Assembly (NCBI GenBank): GCA_018340805.1
Contig: JACMZG010001870.1
Location: forward strand, 22,493,840 to 22,557,839
Direction: 5' to 3'
DNA: 64,000 bases
DNA from: Microvelia longipes
Lineage: Eukaryota > Arthropoda > Insecta > Hemiptera > Veliidae
Below, in pieces: positions 27,401 to 36,382 of the stretch. Under the pieces are notes generated by a model that did no database searches, was not told the DNA's origin, and saw nothing but the letters and a program-made list of their open reading frames with translations. Position numbers and translations under genes: made by a program. Position 1 is the stretch's first letter, and every line of letters starts with the position of its first letter.

Positions 27401-27960
27401 AAAATATTTCCTGGCTTGTTTTATATCCTTTAGCCAAACTTTCAATATATTCCATGTTTTTTTTTAAAAAAATACCCCTCTTTGAAAAATTCTAACGGCT
27501 CTCTAAAAAAACTGGACCAGATCAAGAGTGAGAGAGAAATCCAACGTCATTGGCCCTCCCTTGGTAATCAATCATGACTGTCAACCAGTTTCTCTAAAAT
27601 AGAGCCATACAACAATTTTTTCACGTTGAAATTTTCTTGGCAATTTCACGACAAAAATTTCATGAATAGGTGAAACTAGTCAAAGCTACAATTTCCAATT
27701 TATTATTTATTTTCCCAATTTCTCATTAATATTTAATTCGAGCAAATTTGTTTCATCCTTTTTTTTTCAAAAGAAATATTATTTATTGTTAATAATATAA
27801 TAATACCTCTAGACGAAATATTATTTCGTATATTATATTATATTTATATTATTTAATAGGAAATCGACTTTTAATCAGTATTTTAAATTTAATCAAAAAT
27901 AATCAATTTACTATTACATTAGTTAACAAACAATAGATTTAATATTCGTTGTGATACTTT
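24442..27960. other. Unassigned DNA with possible decayed coding scraps
   Basis: No gene can be supported. Minus-strand scraps of ordinary protein-like composition occur at about 25,325-25,420 ('KADEIKTKLEDDMNKDFEI') and 25,500-25,665 ('CKKREPFAIVS'), probably decayed transposon. The 115-codon frame at 26,391-26,738 has no recognisable motif. A G+T-rich stretch spans 26,080-26,300. Confidence 0.35.
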
Positions 27961-27984
27961 TATGTCACATATACTTTGTTCAAC

Positions 27985-28335
27985 AACCCCTGATGGGGAT
28001 TCAACCCCGTATAGGGTCATTTGTGATCAACCCCCTAGGGAAATCCCCCTAGGGAATCACCCCCGTGTTCAAACCCCCTAGGGATTCACCCCGTGATCAA
28101 CCCCCTAGGGGAATCAAATCCCCTAGGGGATCAACCCCCAACCCCCTAGGGATTCACCCCGTGTTCAATCCCTAGGGGGTTCAACCCGGGGGTCAACCCC
28201 GTGTTCAACCCCAGGGGATTCAACCCCGTGTTCAACCCCCTAGGGGATTCAACCCGTGTTCAACCCCTAGGGGATTCATCCCCGTGTTCAATCCCCTAGG
28301 GGGTTCAACCCCCTAGGAGGTTCAACCCCTCCAGC
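27985..28335. repeat. CCTAGG minisatellite, block 1
   Basis: Imperfect repeats of 'TTCAACCCCGTGTTCAACCC' plus a palindromic 'CCCCTAGGGG' core, unit about 15-30 bp and variable in length. It is much G+C-richer than its surroundings. Indels between units break every frame. Confidence 0.9.
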
Positions 28336-28866
28336 AGTTGTCGTGTCAACGGGATTAAACATAGGGTTCAACCTTGAAACTCATTTTCTACGGTGAAGAA
28401 AAGCGTGTGAACACTTAGGGGGGAAGTAACAGTTTAGTACACTACAACAAAAACTATAGAGGACATTGAATTAAATGGTTGACATCAAAATATTTTGTTG
28501 ACTTTAATGGGTGATTTGATGGATCTTTTTTCATTATTTTACAAACAACATCTGATACTCTAGATAGGTTTAAACCCATAGTAGTAAATAAGTCAGGTTC
28601 AGAATCTTCACGCTATCAGCACTATATGGATTAATGATAGTAAATGAGTTGTGGAGTTTCGAAATAGTGAAAAAATGTGTGTGTCTCCACTTAGTGTAAC
28701 TTAGTTATACTAAGTGAAGAGACATCTTCCTTTTTTACCTATTTGGATTAAGTTGCATATAAATTAGTGGTAATAACATTTTGTTGTTTGATTAATTACT
28801 AGTTATAATGCTTCATTGCATTTCATAGAATTTTCAGAAGAAAATAACGCTTTTAATGTTAATTTG
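28320..28866 (+). repeat. Long direct repeat, copy 1
   Basis: About 545 bp from 'CTCCAGCAGTTGTCGTGTC' to 'GCTTTTAATGTTAATTTG' is repeated almost base for base at 29,297-29,843. It contains a hairpin, 'CACTTAGT' with 'ACTAAGTG' (about 28,700-28,730). It is non-coding. Confidence 0.9.
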
Positions 28867-29305
28867 GATTAACAACCCCGTGTTCAACCCCCTAGGGGGT
28901 TCAACCCCCTAGGGGATTCAACCCCGTGTTCAACCCCCTAGGTTCAACCCCCTAGGTGATCAATCAACCCCCTAGGGGAATCAATCCCCTAGGGGATTCA
29001 ACCCCGTGTTCAACCCCTAGGGATTAACCCGTGTAACCCCTAGGGGATTCAACCCCTGTTCAACCCCCTAGGGATTCAACCCCGTGTTCAACCCCTAAGG
29101 GGGTTTCAACCCCGTGTTCAACCCCTAGGGGATTCAACCCGTTCAACCCCAACCCCGTGTTCAACCCCTAGGGGATTCATCCCCGTGTTCAATCCCCTAG
29201 GGGGTTCAACCCGTTTCAACCCCCTAGGGGATTCAACCCGTGTTCACCCCCTAGGGATTCATCCCGTGTTCAATCCCTAGGTTCAACCCCCTAGGAGGTT
29301 CAACC
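28867..29305. repeat. CCTAGG minisatellite, block 2
   Basis: Same unit as block 1, with more copies and many one- to three-base differences. Confidence 0.9.
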
Positions 29306-29843
29306 CCTCCAGCAGTTGTCGTGTCAACGGGATTAAACATAGGGTTAAACCTTGAAACTCATTTTCTACGGTGAAGAAAAGCGTGTGAACACTTAGGGGG
29401 GAAGTAACAGTTTAGTACACTACAACAAAAACTATAGAGGACATTGAATTAAATGGTTGACATCAAAATATTTTGTTGACTTTAATGGGTGATTTGATGG
29501 ATCTTTTTTCATTATTTTACAAACAACATCTGATACTCTAGATAGGTTTAAACCCATAGTAGTAAATAAGTCAGGTTCAGAATCTTCACGCTATCAGCAC
29601 TATATGGATTAATGATAGTAAAATGAGTTGTGGAGTTTCGAAATAGTGAGAAAAATGTGTGTGTCTCCACTTAGTGTAACTTAGTTATACTAAGTGAAGA
29701 GACATCTTCCTTTTTTACCTATTTGGATTAAGTTGCATATAAATTAGTGGTAATAACATTCTGTTGTTTGATTAATTACTAGTTATAATGCTTCATTGCA
29801 TTCATAGAATTTTCAGAAGAAAATAACGCTTTTAATGTTAATT
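29297..29843 (+). repeat. Long direct repeat, copy 2
   Basis: Near-identical second copy of 28,320-28,866, in the same order after a minisatellite block. A unit of about 0.97 kb (minisatellite plus unique part) is thus tandemly duplicated. Confidence 0.9.
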
Positions 29844-29903
29844 TGATGACGGAAGATTGATTTTAATTTTATAAGTATGCATATTAAAAATGTGCATTAA
29901 TAT

Positions 29904-29910
29904 TTTATAT

Positions 29911-29961
<51 letters not shown>
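29904..29961. repeat. (TA)n microsatellite
   Basis: About 58 bp, immediately before the 5-phosphatase-like fragment. Confidence 0.95.
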
Positions 29962-29963
<2 letters not shown>

Positions 29964-29983
29964 TGAATAGTCAATCCAAAGAA

Positions 29984-30117
29984 AGACTATAAAACAGCTC
30001 TGCTATAGATCTCATCCATTATGAGAATAAGTGATCATAAACCTGTCTCTGCTCTCTTTGAATCGCAGTTCCGAGTTGTAGATAATGCCAAACAAAGAAA
30101 AGACTTTTCACTAGGCC
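29984..30117 (+). pseudogene. Inositol polyphosphate 5-phosphatase-like exon fragment
   Basis: The plus strand reads 'KQLCYRSH', then after one frame change 'RISDHKPVSALFESQFRVVD'. The YRSH...SDHKPVSALF signature belongs to the catalytic C-terminal part of type II inositol 5-phosphatases (OCRL/INPP5B/synaptojanin class), enzymes that remove the 5-phosphate from phosphoinositides. The His of SDHKPV is a catalytic-site residue in that family. Only about 40 codons are present, starting just after a (TA)n tract. A stop follows at about 30,118 where repeat family A begins, though a GT there (GCCG/GTGACC) could be a splice donor. It could be a real exon of an interrupted host gene or a fragment captured by a transposon; the frame change suggests decay or sequencing error. 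Confidence 0.5.
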
Positions 30118-30352
30118 GGTGACCATGATTCATCCATTAGAATGCACCTCGGAATAATCAACATTATCCTGTTCCGGCGGAGTGTCGCAAACCTGCGATA
30201 TATTTTTGTTTTTATTTTACATTTTTAGCGAATTTTTATTATGAAAATGACGCTTATGAGGTTGTTCGGATGACGGAAGTTGAGGGTGGGAGTGAGTGTA
30301 ATCGGTTCCTATTGGCTTCCTGATAACAAAAATATATGCCCGAAAAAAGTTT

Positions 30353-30475
<123 letters not shown>

Positions 30476-30597
30476 AGAGTTTCTACCCTTTCGTATGGCG
30501 AACGATAACTCTCGAAGGCGTTGTCAAATTAAAACGAAACTTTGCAAATCGCGAGATGCTGTGGAGGTTACGAGGCCTATTGTTTATAAAAACATTA

Positions 30598-30626
30598 TGA
30601 CGTCATCAACTAAAGTTATGACGTCA
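30598..30626. promoter_or_regulatory. Paired CRE-like octamers
   Basis: Two perfect TGACGTCA palindromes at 30,598-30,605 and 30,619-30,626, 21 bp apart, lie about 230 bp upstream of the TATA box. The reverse copy near 54,750 keeps only degraded forms. Binding by CREB/ATF-type factors is inference. Confidence 0.4.
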
Positions 30627-30850
30627 TGAAAAAAATTTTTTTTGAAACTTGAAATGGCTTTAAAACAAGGTATTTGTGTTTAGGTAGACGGTTAGCTGAA
30701 TCGATTAAGACCAATTTCAGCTCAATCAAACCATCACAAATGGCGCAAACAGTATACATATATATATAATGTTGTATATATGTATACGTCTAGGTCAAAG
30801 ACTTGTACGATATCTGTTAGGTTTAGTAGTGTTAGAGGGTGGGGATATAG

Positions 30851-30858
30851 TATAAAAG
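30851..30858 (+). promoter_or_regulatory. TATA box of family A
   Basis: TATAAAAG lies 69 bp upstream of the ATG at 30,920. Related copies have TATAGAAA or TATAGAAG at the same place, followed by a conserved leader ending 'CCAGAGAGACAGGACAAAA'. Confidence 0.5.
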
Positions 30859-30919
30859 ATGGACCTCTACCTCTTGCTCCATCCTGGTAAGCCTGCTGTC
30901 CCAGAGAGACAGGACAAAA

Positions 30920-31090
30920 ATGGCTTCCACTAAACCACGCCGAGTAAAGCAGGCCCGTAAAGCGGAAGAACGTCGAAGTAGTCTTTATATGGTCGAAGTC
31001 ATTCTAAAACGATTGCGACCGGTTTCAGCTCAATCAGACAATCCTAAGATAGATGGTTCACTTCCGAGTGTAGTAGGAACACTCAATTGA
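30920..31090 (+). CDS. Small basic ORF in repeat family A
   Basis: A 56-residue frame starts ATGGCT in a good context (ACAAAAATGG) about 60 bp beyond the expected start site of the TATA box. The N-terminus 'MASTKPRRVKQARKAEERR' is strongly basic. Copies at 53,390-53,515 and about 54,350-54,470 (both minus) keep 'PRxAKQ...' and the leader, while the C-terminal parts differ. Conservation of leader and first 18 or so codons, with diverging tails, suggests the functional part is the beginning of a longer spliced or element-encoded product. No family is recognised; a nuclear or nucleic-acid-binding role would only be a guess from charge. Confidence 0.35.
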   Translation: MASTKPRRVKQARKAEERRSSLYMVEVILKRLRPVSAQSDNPKIDGSLPSVVGTLN

Positions 31091-31420
31091 CAAGTTTGTG
31101 TTTATGATTTAAGTTGGTGGCCTCATCACTAGAGTCTTGAATAGCGCTAGTAGTAAAAATATATTTGCTCTATTCTCTACTAGATTGTGCTGTAGTATTT
31201 TTTTTAAAAACAAACAGTTGCCAATCGTTTAGTAAAATAAAATAAAAGTAAACAAAAATCTATGGTATGCTGTAGTATTCGCGATGTATTTTTGTTTAAT
31301 AAAACTTGGGGGCCTCATCACGCGAAGCAGCACCATCGTTTTCTTAAAAAAATAACAATAATTCATTTTTAGTTTTTTAGACTTAACATTTAAATTGCTA
31401 TCTGAGTATAACATCTCGGG

Positions 31421-31490
31421 TTGGCGCAAACGATAAGTAAGGAAACAATTAAAAATTGAAACTCTGACAATAGAGGTTCAAATCCAAGGG
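31421..31490 (+). other. tRNA-like (SINE-type) internal promoter
   Basis: An A-box-like 'TTGGCGCAAACGATAAG' at 31,421 and a perfect B box, GGTTCAAATCC, at 31,475-31,485 are about 53 nt apart, close to tRNA spacing. I could not close a tRNA cloverleaf, so this is at best a decayed tRNA or SINE head. Confidence 0.3.
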
Positions 31491-31570
31491 GGGACGACAG
31501 AATGGGTGAAGTAAGAGTGAGAAATTAATTTTTTTCACTTTTTACCAATTTATACGAAATTCTTATAGAG

Positions 31571-32038
31571 TATTTATTATTATGATTTATGTAATTTTCA
31601 ATTTATTATAATTTTGGAACCTGAAGGAGAACTGATTTTTTGGGTTTGAACAACAATTTCTACATTGGTCAATAATTTCTTGATTCAGGTTTATGTTTCT
31701 AGTGATTATTGATTCTTATTCAATTCAGGAGCTTATTCACTCCCAAATTTAATAAGAATCAGGAAAGCATCTTTGGAAAAAACCTCCAAGAAAAAAGAGT
31801 ATCCCATAAGAAGAACTTTGTCCATGAAAAGAGAGGCCCTTTTCGAATCCATGCCTATTGGAGACGGGGAAGATTCAGAAAACAAGTAATGAGCAAAGAA
31901 CTATCCCTAGAAACATAAAAATGAATCAAGAGATTATTGAACAATGTAGAAATTGTTGTTCAAACCCAAAAAATCAGTTCTCCTTCAGATTCCAAAATTA
32001 TAACAAATTGAAAATGACATAAATCATAATAATAAAAT
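31571..32038. mobile_element. Inverted-repeat element, about 0.47 kb
   Basis: Arms of about 125-130 bp (31,571-31,698 and 31,910-32,038) are close reverse complements, containing 'GAACCTGAAGGAGAACTGAT' on the left and its near complement on the right. The about 210-bp interior has a 69-codon frame (31,709-31,918) with no recognised motif. It is a MITE-like element whose right end abuts the hairpin array. Confidence 0.65.
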
Positions 32039-32039
32039 A

Positions 32040-32276
32040 CGGGCCTTCGGCCCGTAGCCGCTACGCGGCCTCGGCGCTTCGCGCCTCGGCCGCTCCGCGG
32101 CGTCGGCCCACCAGGCCGCTTCGCGGCCCGGGGGCCTCCATGTGGCCGCTTCGCGGCCACATTGTTGTTGTCTTGTATTACGTGTTGCTTTATTATAGTT
32201 TCTTGTTACATGGCATTTTGCCATGTATCTAGCGAATTTTCATCGCCTCGCCTCACAGGCCCGCTTCGCGGGCCTG
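32040..32276. repeat. Array of G+C-rich triloop hairpins
   Basis: At least eight hairpins lie in about 240 bp. Examples: 32,040-32,054 (stem CGGGCC, loop TTC); 32,057-32,069 (loop TAC); 32,073-32,085 (GGCGC, TTC); 32,089-32,101 (GCCGC, TCC); 32,114-32,128 (GGCCGC, TTC); 32,140-32,162 (10-bp stem, TTC); 32,207-32,227 (TACATGGCA, TTT); 32,256-32,276 (CAGGCCCGC, TTC). Stems are perfect and loops are almost always three bases, mostly TTC. Five sit nearly head to tail. The G+C content contrasts sharply with the surrounding DNA. The 66-codon frames across it are by-products. Confidence 0.85.
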
Positions 32277-32279
32277 ATA

Positions 32280-32725
32280 GGGTCTTTTACAAATTTGATT
32301 ATCTCTTTTATTAACAGTAACCTATAATATTAAAATTAACAAGCATTATAAACATAAAATAATAAGGGTATTTAAGTACATAACTAATTCGTTTTTTATA
32401 GAGTAATAAAGAATACAATTAATAAAAATCTTCATGTGGCAACTATTAGAGTAACCTTTGTTAGGATAGGAACATAATTATTCACAAAAATGTAAAGAAA
32501 ATTTTATTAAAAAAAATTTACCCTTGCGGGGAAAATAATAGACAAACGAACACATTTTCTTAATTACCTCCAACATATATAAGGATTTCCCAAAGACAAG
32601 AAAAGTCAGTTCTACAACAGAATTCAAATAGTACAGTTCCACAGTTACACCTCTAGGCGCCCGGTCGTAACGTCGGTCGTTAAGTCACGAGTGTAACACT
32701 GGTTGAGGCGCCGGCCTTTTCCACT
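32280..32725 (+). repeat. Helentron-flank-related repeat, copy 1
   Basis: Positions 32,585-32,656 match 38,631-38,702 essentially base for base. The block 'GGCGCCCGGTCGTAACGTC' then 'GGTCGTTAAGT' at 32,656-32,690 recurs at 38,990-39,020. Positions 32,310-32,460 resemble 53,960-54,130. This is probably part of a second, non-autonomous or deleted relative of the Helentron whose 3' flank lies at 38.6-39.1 kb. Confidence 0.5.
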
Positions 32726-33317
32726 TCTCGCAAGCCAAGTATCAGTTGTAACACGCCGCTCTTTCCTTTCTCTCAAAATTAAATTTCTTTAAAATATATA
32801 ATGTCTTTATTATTATATTTCTTTCTATACGGAATTTATTTCTCTAATATCCTTTTTTTTTTAAATCTCCAGCAAAGATTAATAAGTTAAGTTTAAGTTA
32901 CCTTGTTTCGGCTCTTGCTATGCAAAGTTTATCCATACATTGCAAGATAATAGAACTTAAAGAGCGAGTACTGAAATTAGCTCGAAATTCGTTAATTTCT
33001 TATAAAACACTATTAAAAACTAATAAAAAATATATTCTCCTTTTCCATTATTACTTTTAATTCAAATTTACATTTAATTTTAATCTAACACTTACATTTT
33101 AAATAATAAACATAGAATAAATCTCTTTATAACTCTTTTATTTTTTTTACACAAAATATTATTAAATCTTAGAAAAAAAGGTATGATACACAAGAATAAA
33201 ATAAAGTTAACAAATAAATCTATGAAAAAAATATATATCGGTTATTCACTTAAGGCGCTTTTTATTTAAAAACAAAATAAAATTACATCCAAAAAAAAAA
33301 AAAGTTTACATTTATCT
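32726..33317. other. Unassigned A+T-rich DNA
   Basis: No gene or recognised repeat; it ends in an A-run just before the Penelope-like element. Confidence 0.5.
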
Positions 33318-33537
33318 CAATCAATACGAAAAAAGCCTCTCCACAAAGTTAATTTAATAAAATTCAAAACCGGCTTTCAACCAAAACGGTCATCATCAGT
33401 GCCTAAAAACAAAAAGTAAAATAGACTAGAAAACACTAAAAAGAAGAATCAAAAAGTAAAAATGACAAACATACAAAAATGGTATAAAAACAAGAAATTA
33501 AAGCTACAATAAAACTAACCGGAGAGAAGAAAATATA
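33318..33537. repeat. Penelope left terminal inverted repeat
   Basis: 220 bp, reverse complement of 36,163-36,382. Outer end 'CAATCAATACG', then the 'CCTCTCCACAAAG' block, the hammerhead-like motif and an A-rich inner part. Confidence 0.9.
33364..33402 (-). ncRNA. Hammerhead-like ribozyme motif (left terminus)
   Basis: Minus-strand GCA, CTGATGA (33,393-33,399), extra T, short stem II (GACC with GGTT, loop GTTTT), GAAA (33,375-33,378), self-complementary AGCCGGTT, then T. Stem I pairs only two bases, so activity is uncertain. Confidence 0.45.
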
Positions 33538-33550
33538 GATGTAGGTGAGT

Positions 33551-34633
33551 CTATGATATCATGACTGAGACTGAGGTTAGTTTCAAACGGTCAGTTCGCA
33601 GAGGGGGCATTAAGCTAGCAAGCGTTCTGATTATCATAGAACCCGCTCCTTTAGCGTTCAGGTTAAGATCACCCGCATGCTTTTGACTCCTCAAAATCTC
33701 AAATTTTTCGAGGGAATCCATTTTCCTACCTTTGGGAACTATATGAATGAAACCTGCTTTATGGTCGGCGTTAGTGTGTTGTTCATGAGTTATATGTTGG
33801 TAGAAGCTACTAAGCTCAACACGCAAGTGCTCTTTAACCCTCGTCTTCAGGTTCCTACCTGTCTGACCTAAATAGTTCGCTGAGCACTCTCCACATTGTA
33901 TGATGTACACACCATTATTACATCCTTGTTTAATGGGCTCTTTAACTTTACTTAAGTGCGAACGAAGGGTAAAAGACGTACTAAAACCAACTCTATAACC
34001 GTTCTTTTCTAGAACATTAGCCAATTTCACAGATAATTCACCAACGTAAGGAATAGAACACCAAGTGATATCACTAACACTATTCACACGTGTACCCATA
34101 ACATCCAGGATAGCATTCCTATTCTTCTTTTTAATAAGACCATCAATCATACCCTCATTGTAACCATTGTTGACAGCTATTAGTTTGATGATAGAAAGTT
34201 CCTTATTGTAAGCCAAAGCATCTAAAGGATAACTAATAAGCCTGTGGACCATGGAATTAAAGGCCGCCAATTTGTGGTTCCAAGGATGCAATGAGTGAGC
34301 AGGTATAACATGGTCTGTAGCACTAGGCTTCCTAAATATAGAAAAAGAAAGAGTGTTATGGTTACTTCTCGTTATAGTGAGGTCAAGGTAGTTAATACTT
34401 CTGTTCTGCTCAACTTCGCACGTAAACTTTATAGAACTATAACATTTATTAAGGTACTTTAAAAACATATCAAGCTCCTTTAAAGTACCGAGCCATACAC
34501 AGAAAACATCGTCTACATAACGGCGCCAGCTATGGATGCATTGACGGAACGGGTTACCTCGGTGGTCCACGTACTGCATGTAAAACCAGTGCATAAATGC
34601 ATCAGCACCAAGACAAGAAAGGGGAGCGCCCAT
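33551..34633 (-). CDS. Penelope-like RT C-terminal half plus GIY-YIG endonuclease
   Basis: This 360-codon frame begins inside reverse transcriptase: 'MGAPLSCLGADAFM' is RT motif B and 'YVDD' (residues 39-42) is the catalytic motif C. 'NYLDLTI' (81-87) and 'FSIFRKP...TDHVIPAHSLHPWNHK' follow in the usual Penelope order. Residues about 241-270 ('GVYIIQCGECSANYLGQTGR', then NLKTRVKEH) are a GIY-YIG nuclease core with the Cys pair common in these elements. RT copies element RNA at a nick made by the nuclease. All key residues look intact. It is really the 3' part of the 34,668-36,116 frame; the apparent ATG is an internal Met of the RT. Confidence 0.9.
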   Translation of the reverse strand: MGAPLSCLGADAFMHWFYMQYVDHRGNPFRQCIHSWRRYVDDVFCVWLGTLKELDMFLKYLNKCYSSIKFTCEVEQNRSINYLDLTITRSNHNTLSFSIFRKPSATDHVIPAHSLHPWNHKLAAFNSMVHRLISYPLDALAYNKELSIIKLIAVNNGYNEGMIDGLIKKKNRNAILDVMGTRVNSVSDITWCSIPYVGELSVKLANVLEKNGYRVGFSTSFTLRSHLSKVKEPIKQGCNNGVYIIQCGECSANYLGQTGRNLKTRVKEHLRVELSSFYQHITHEQHTNADHKAGFIHIVPKGRKMDSLEKFEILRSQKHAGDLNLNAKGAGSMIIRTLASLMPPLRTDRLKLTSVSVMIS

Positions 34634-34667
34634 AGCTAAGCCTTCGCCACCAGAATAAAATTTGTTC

Positions 34668-36116
34668 TCAAAAGTAAAATAATTCTGTTTTAAAACAAAT
34701 GTCTACCATATTTATGAACTCTTCGTTAAATATTTTATCATTAGAATGCTGGCGTAAAATAGAATTTAAAATATTTAAGCTAGCGTGGCTAGGAACATTA
34801 GTGAACAGATTTACCACATCAAATGATACCATTATGGCGTTATCTGGTATAAACATATTTTGGTAATGCTGAGTAAACTGTAAACTATTTTTAACTGAAT
34901 CCATAGGCTGAAAGTTAGTAACTTGATAGAATTTATGGTTAAGATATTTACCTATCTTTTCTGCAGGAGCAGAGCAGTTGGGTACTACCGGCCTAATAGG
35001 TATATTATGAATATCCTTAATAGGTTTATGGACTTTAGGCGCACCATAAATTCTAGGAGGTAAAGGATTCATATGTATTAATGAAAGCCTATTGAAGTTA
35101 TCAGGAAAAAGAATATTAGCTTTTTTAACTGCCTGACGCACGATGGTTTGGTATTCACTGGTGGGATCCTTTTCCAATACTTTGTAGTTATTATTGTTTA
35201 TAAAGGTGTTAACGTTATTCACATAGTTTTGTTTATCCATAACTACCGTACACGTTCCTTTATCAGCCTTAATAACTATTAAATTAAGTTTTTCTATTTT
35301 CTGTTTTAAGCTATTAAGTGCAATTTGTTGTTGTTGAATAAACTGCTTCTGAGTTTTATTGTTACGAATAGGAGATTTTAAATGAGATGAAATGATTCTA
35401 GCACAGTCAGTTTGGATAATATCATTATTAGATATGGAATCAACAGAAGAAACAAGTTGAAGTAATTCATTCTTAGAAGTATTTCTAGGAGGGGAGTATT
35501 TAAGACCGTAGTCTAACATATCCATCTCTTCGGTAGTAAAGGGGTTAGGCCCATTCATAAACAGTACAGTACGAGCGTGGAATGAATGAACAGGTGCTGG
35601 GGTGGTGGGGGGCTCGGCTTGTAATTCCTCTACTCTACTTCCGACAGACAGATCTACTCTCTGAATATTGTCATGATTATTATTTTTGTTATGTTTAGCT
35701 TTCAACCTCTCGATCTTAGATTTCATTTTATTTAATTTAGTGCAGCCAACATCAACAATAATATTGTTTAATGAATCATCTAAATCTTGCACTGTCTGGT
35801 TTCCTAAACTAAATAACAATTTATCCCTTATGTATTTCTTATAATGACAATTATTATCCCTCGTAGCGTACCAACGCTTAAGTTCTTCGTTTAAAATTAC
35901 ATTAACTAATTTCTCCTTCACTCTATTGTTAACTCTAAGCTTGTGAATACCAAAACGGTATAAAAAAGTAGGCATAAGATGGTGTTTAATGCATTGGTGG
36001 ATAAACCAAATATTCTTTCTAGCGTTCTCTTCTTTAATGCAAAGTTTTCTATATGCTAATTTTAGCTTATTAATGTCATAGGAATTGATCTCATTTAAAG
36101 TATTTTTACTAATCAA
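34668..36116 (-). CDS. Penelope-like protein N-terminal half (RT fingers and palm)
   Basis: 482 codons. Residues 1-270 are Lys/Asn-rich with 'FYYGLKYSPP'-like signal at about 203-210 ('DYGLKYSPP'), as in Penelope N-termini. RT begins at about 279 with 'LIVIKADKG', then 'PPRIYGAPKVHKP' (353-365), 'RPVVPNCSAP' (375-384) and motif A 'SFDVVNLFTNVP' (431-442), whose Asp is catalytic. The frame ends in a false stop after 'CFKTELFYF'. The following RT sequence resumes one frame over, consistent with one extra base in a T4A4 run at 34,688-34,695. No in-frame ATG lies at the very start: the frame opens at a TTG, with an out-of-frame ATG 5 nt upstream, so the true start is unresolved. Confidence 0.9.
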   Translation of the reverse strand: MISKNTLNEINSYDINKLKLAYRKLCIKEENARKNIWFIHQCIKHHLMPTFLYRFGIHKLRVNNRVKEKLVNVILNEELKRWYATRDNNCHYKKYIRDKLLFSLGNQTVQDLDDSLNNIIVDVGCTKLNKMKSKIERLKAKHNKNNNHDNIQRVDLSVGSRVEELQAEPPTTPAPVHSFHARTVLFMNGPNPFTTEEMDMLDYGLKYSPPRNTSKNELLQLVSSVDSISNNDIIQTDCARIISSHLKSPIRNNKTQKQFIQQQQIALNSLKQKIEKLNLIVIKADKGTCTVVMDKQNYVNNVNTFINNNNYKVLEKDPTSEYQTIVRQAVKKANILFPDNFNRLSLIHMNPLPPRIYGAPKVHKPIKDIHNIPIRPVVPNCSAPAEKIGKYLNHKFYQVTNFQPMDSVKNSLQFTQHYQNMFIPDNAIMVSFDVVNLFTNVPSHASLNILNSILRQHSNDKIFNEEFINMVDICFKTELFYF

Positions 36117-36162
36117 ATCATACTTACTTGCTTTATTTACTTTACTTGCTTACTTATTTGCT

Positions 36163-36382
36163 TATATTTTCTTCTCTCCGGTTAGTTTTATTGTAGCTTT
36201 AATTTCTTGTTTTTATACCATTTTTGTATGTTTGTCATTTTTACTTTTTGATTCTTCTTTTTAGTGTTTTCTAGTCTATTTTACTTTTTGTTTTTAGGCA
36301 CTGATGATGACCGTTTTGGTTGAAAGCCGGTTTTGAATTTTATTAAATTAACTTTGTGGAGAGGCTTTTTTCGTATTGATTG
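36163..36382. repeat. Penelope right terminal inverted repeat
   Basis: 220 bp, reverse complement of 33,318-33,537 with no mismatch that I can find. Confidence 0.9.
36298..36336 (+). ncRNA. Hammerhead-like ribozyme motif (right terminus)
   Basis: Plus strand: CTGATGA at 36,301-36,307, GAAA at 36,322-36,325, palindromic stem III as on the left. On this strand it points outward from the element. Confidence 0.45.

Larger units (their letters stand above)
33318..36382 (-). mobile_element. Penelope-like retroelement, nearly intact
   Basis: Bounded by 220-bp inverted repeats (33,318-33,537 and 36,163-36,382) that I read as identical. Inside, on the minus strand, one protein is split into two frames (34,668-36,116, then 33,551-34,633) by a single-base shift near 34,688-34,695. 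It encodes reverse transcriptase plus GIY-YIG endonuclease, the hallmark of endonuclease-bearing Penelope-like elements. Each terminus carries a hammerhead-like motif. No clear target-site duplication was seen. Identical arms imply a recent insertion or arm correction. Confidence 0.9.

Noticed and set aside
27985..29305. Telomere-like or protein-coding repeat
   Set aside because: Units vary in length, contain CCTAGG palindromes, and match no telomere unit I know; indels break every frame.
31960..32224. Two overlapping Arg/Ala/Gly-rich frames
   Set aside because: They translate the hairpin array; the palindromic DNA explains the composition.
33677..33871. 64-codon plus-strand frame
   Set aside because: Antisense to the GIY-YIG region of the Penelope protein.
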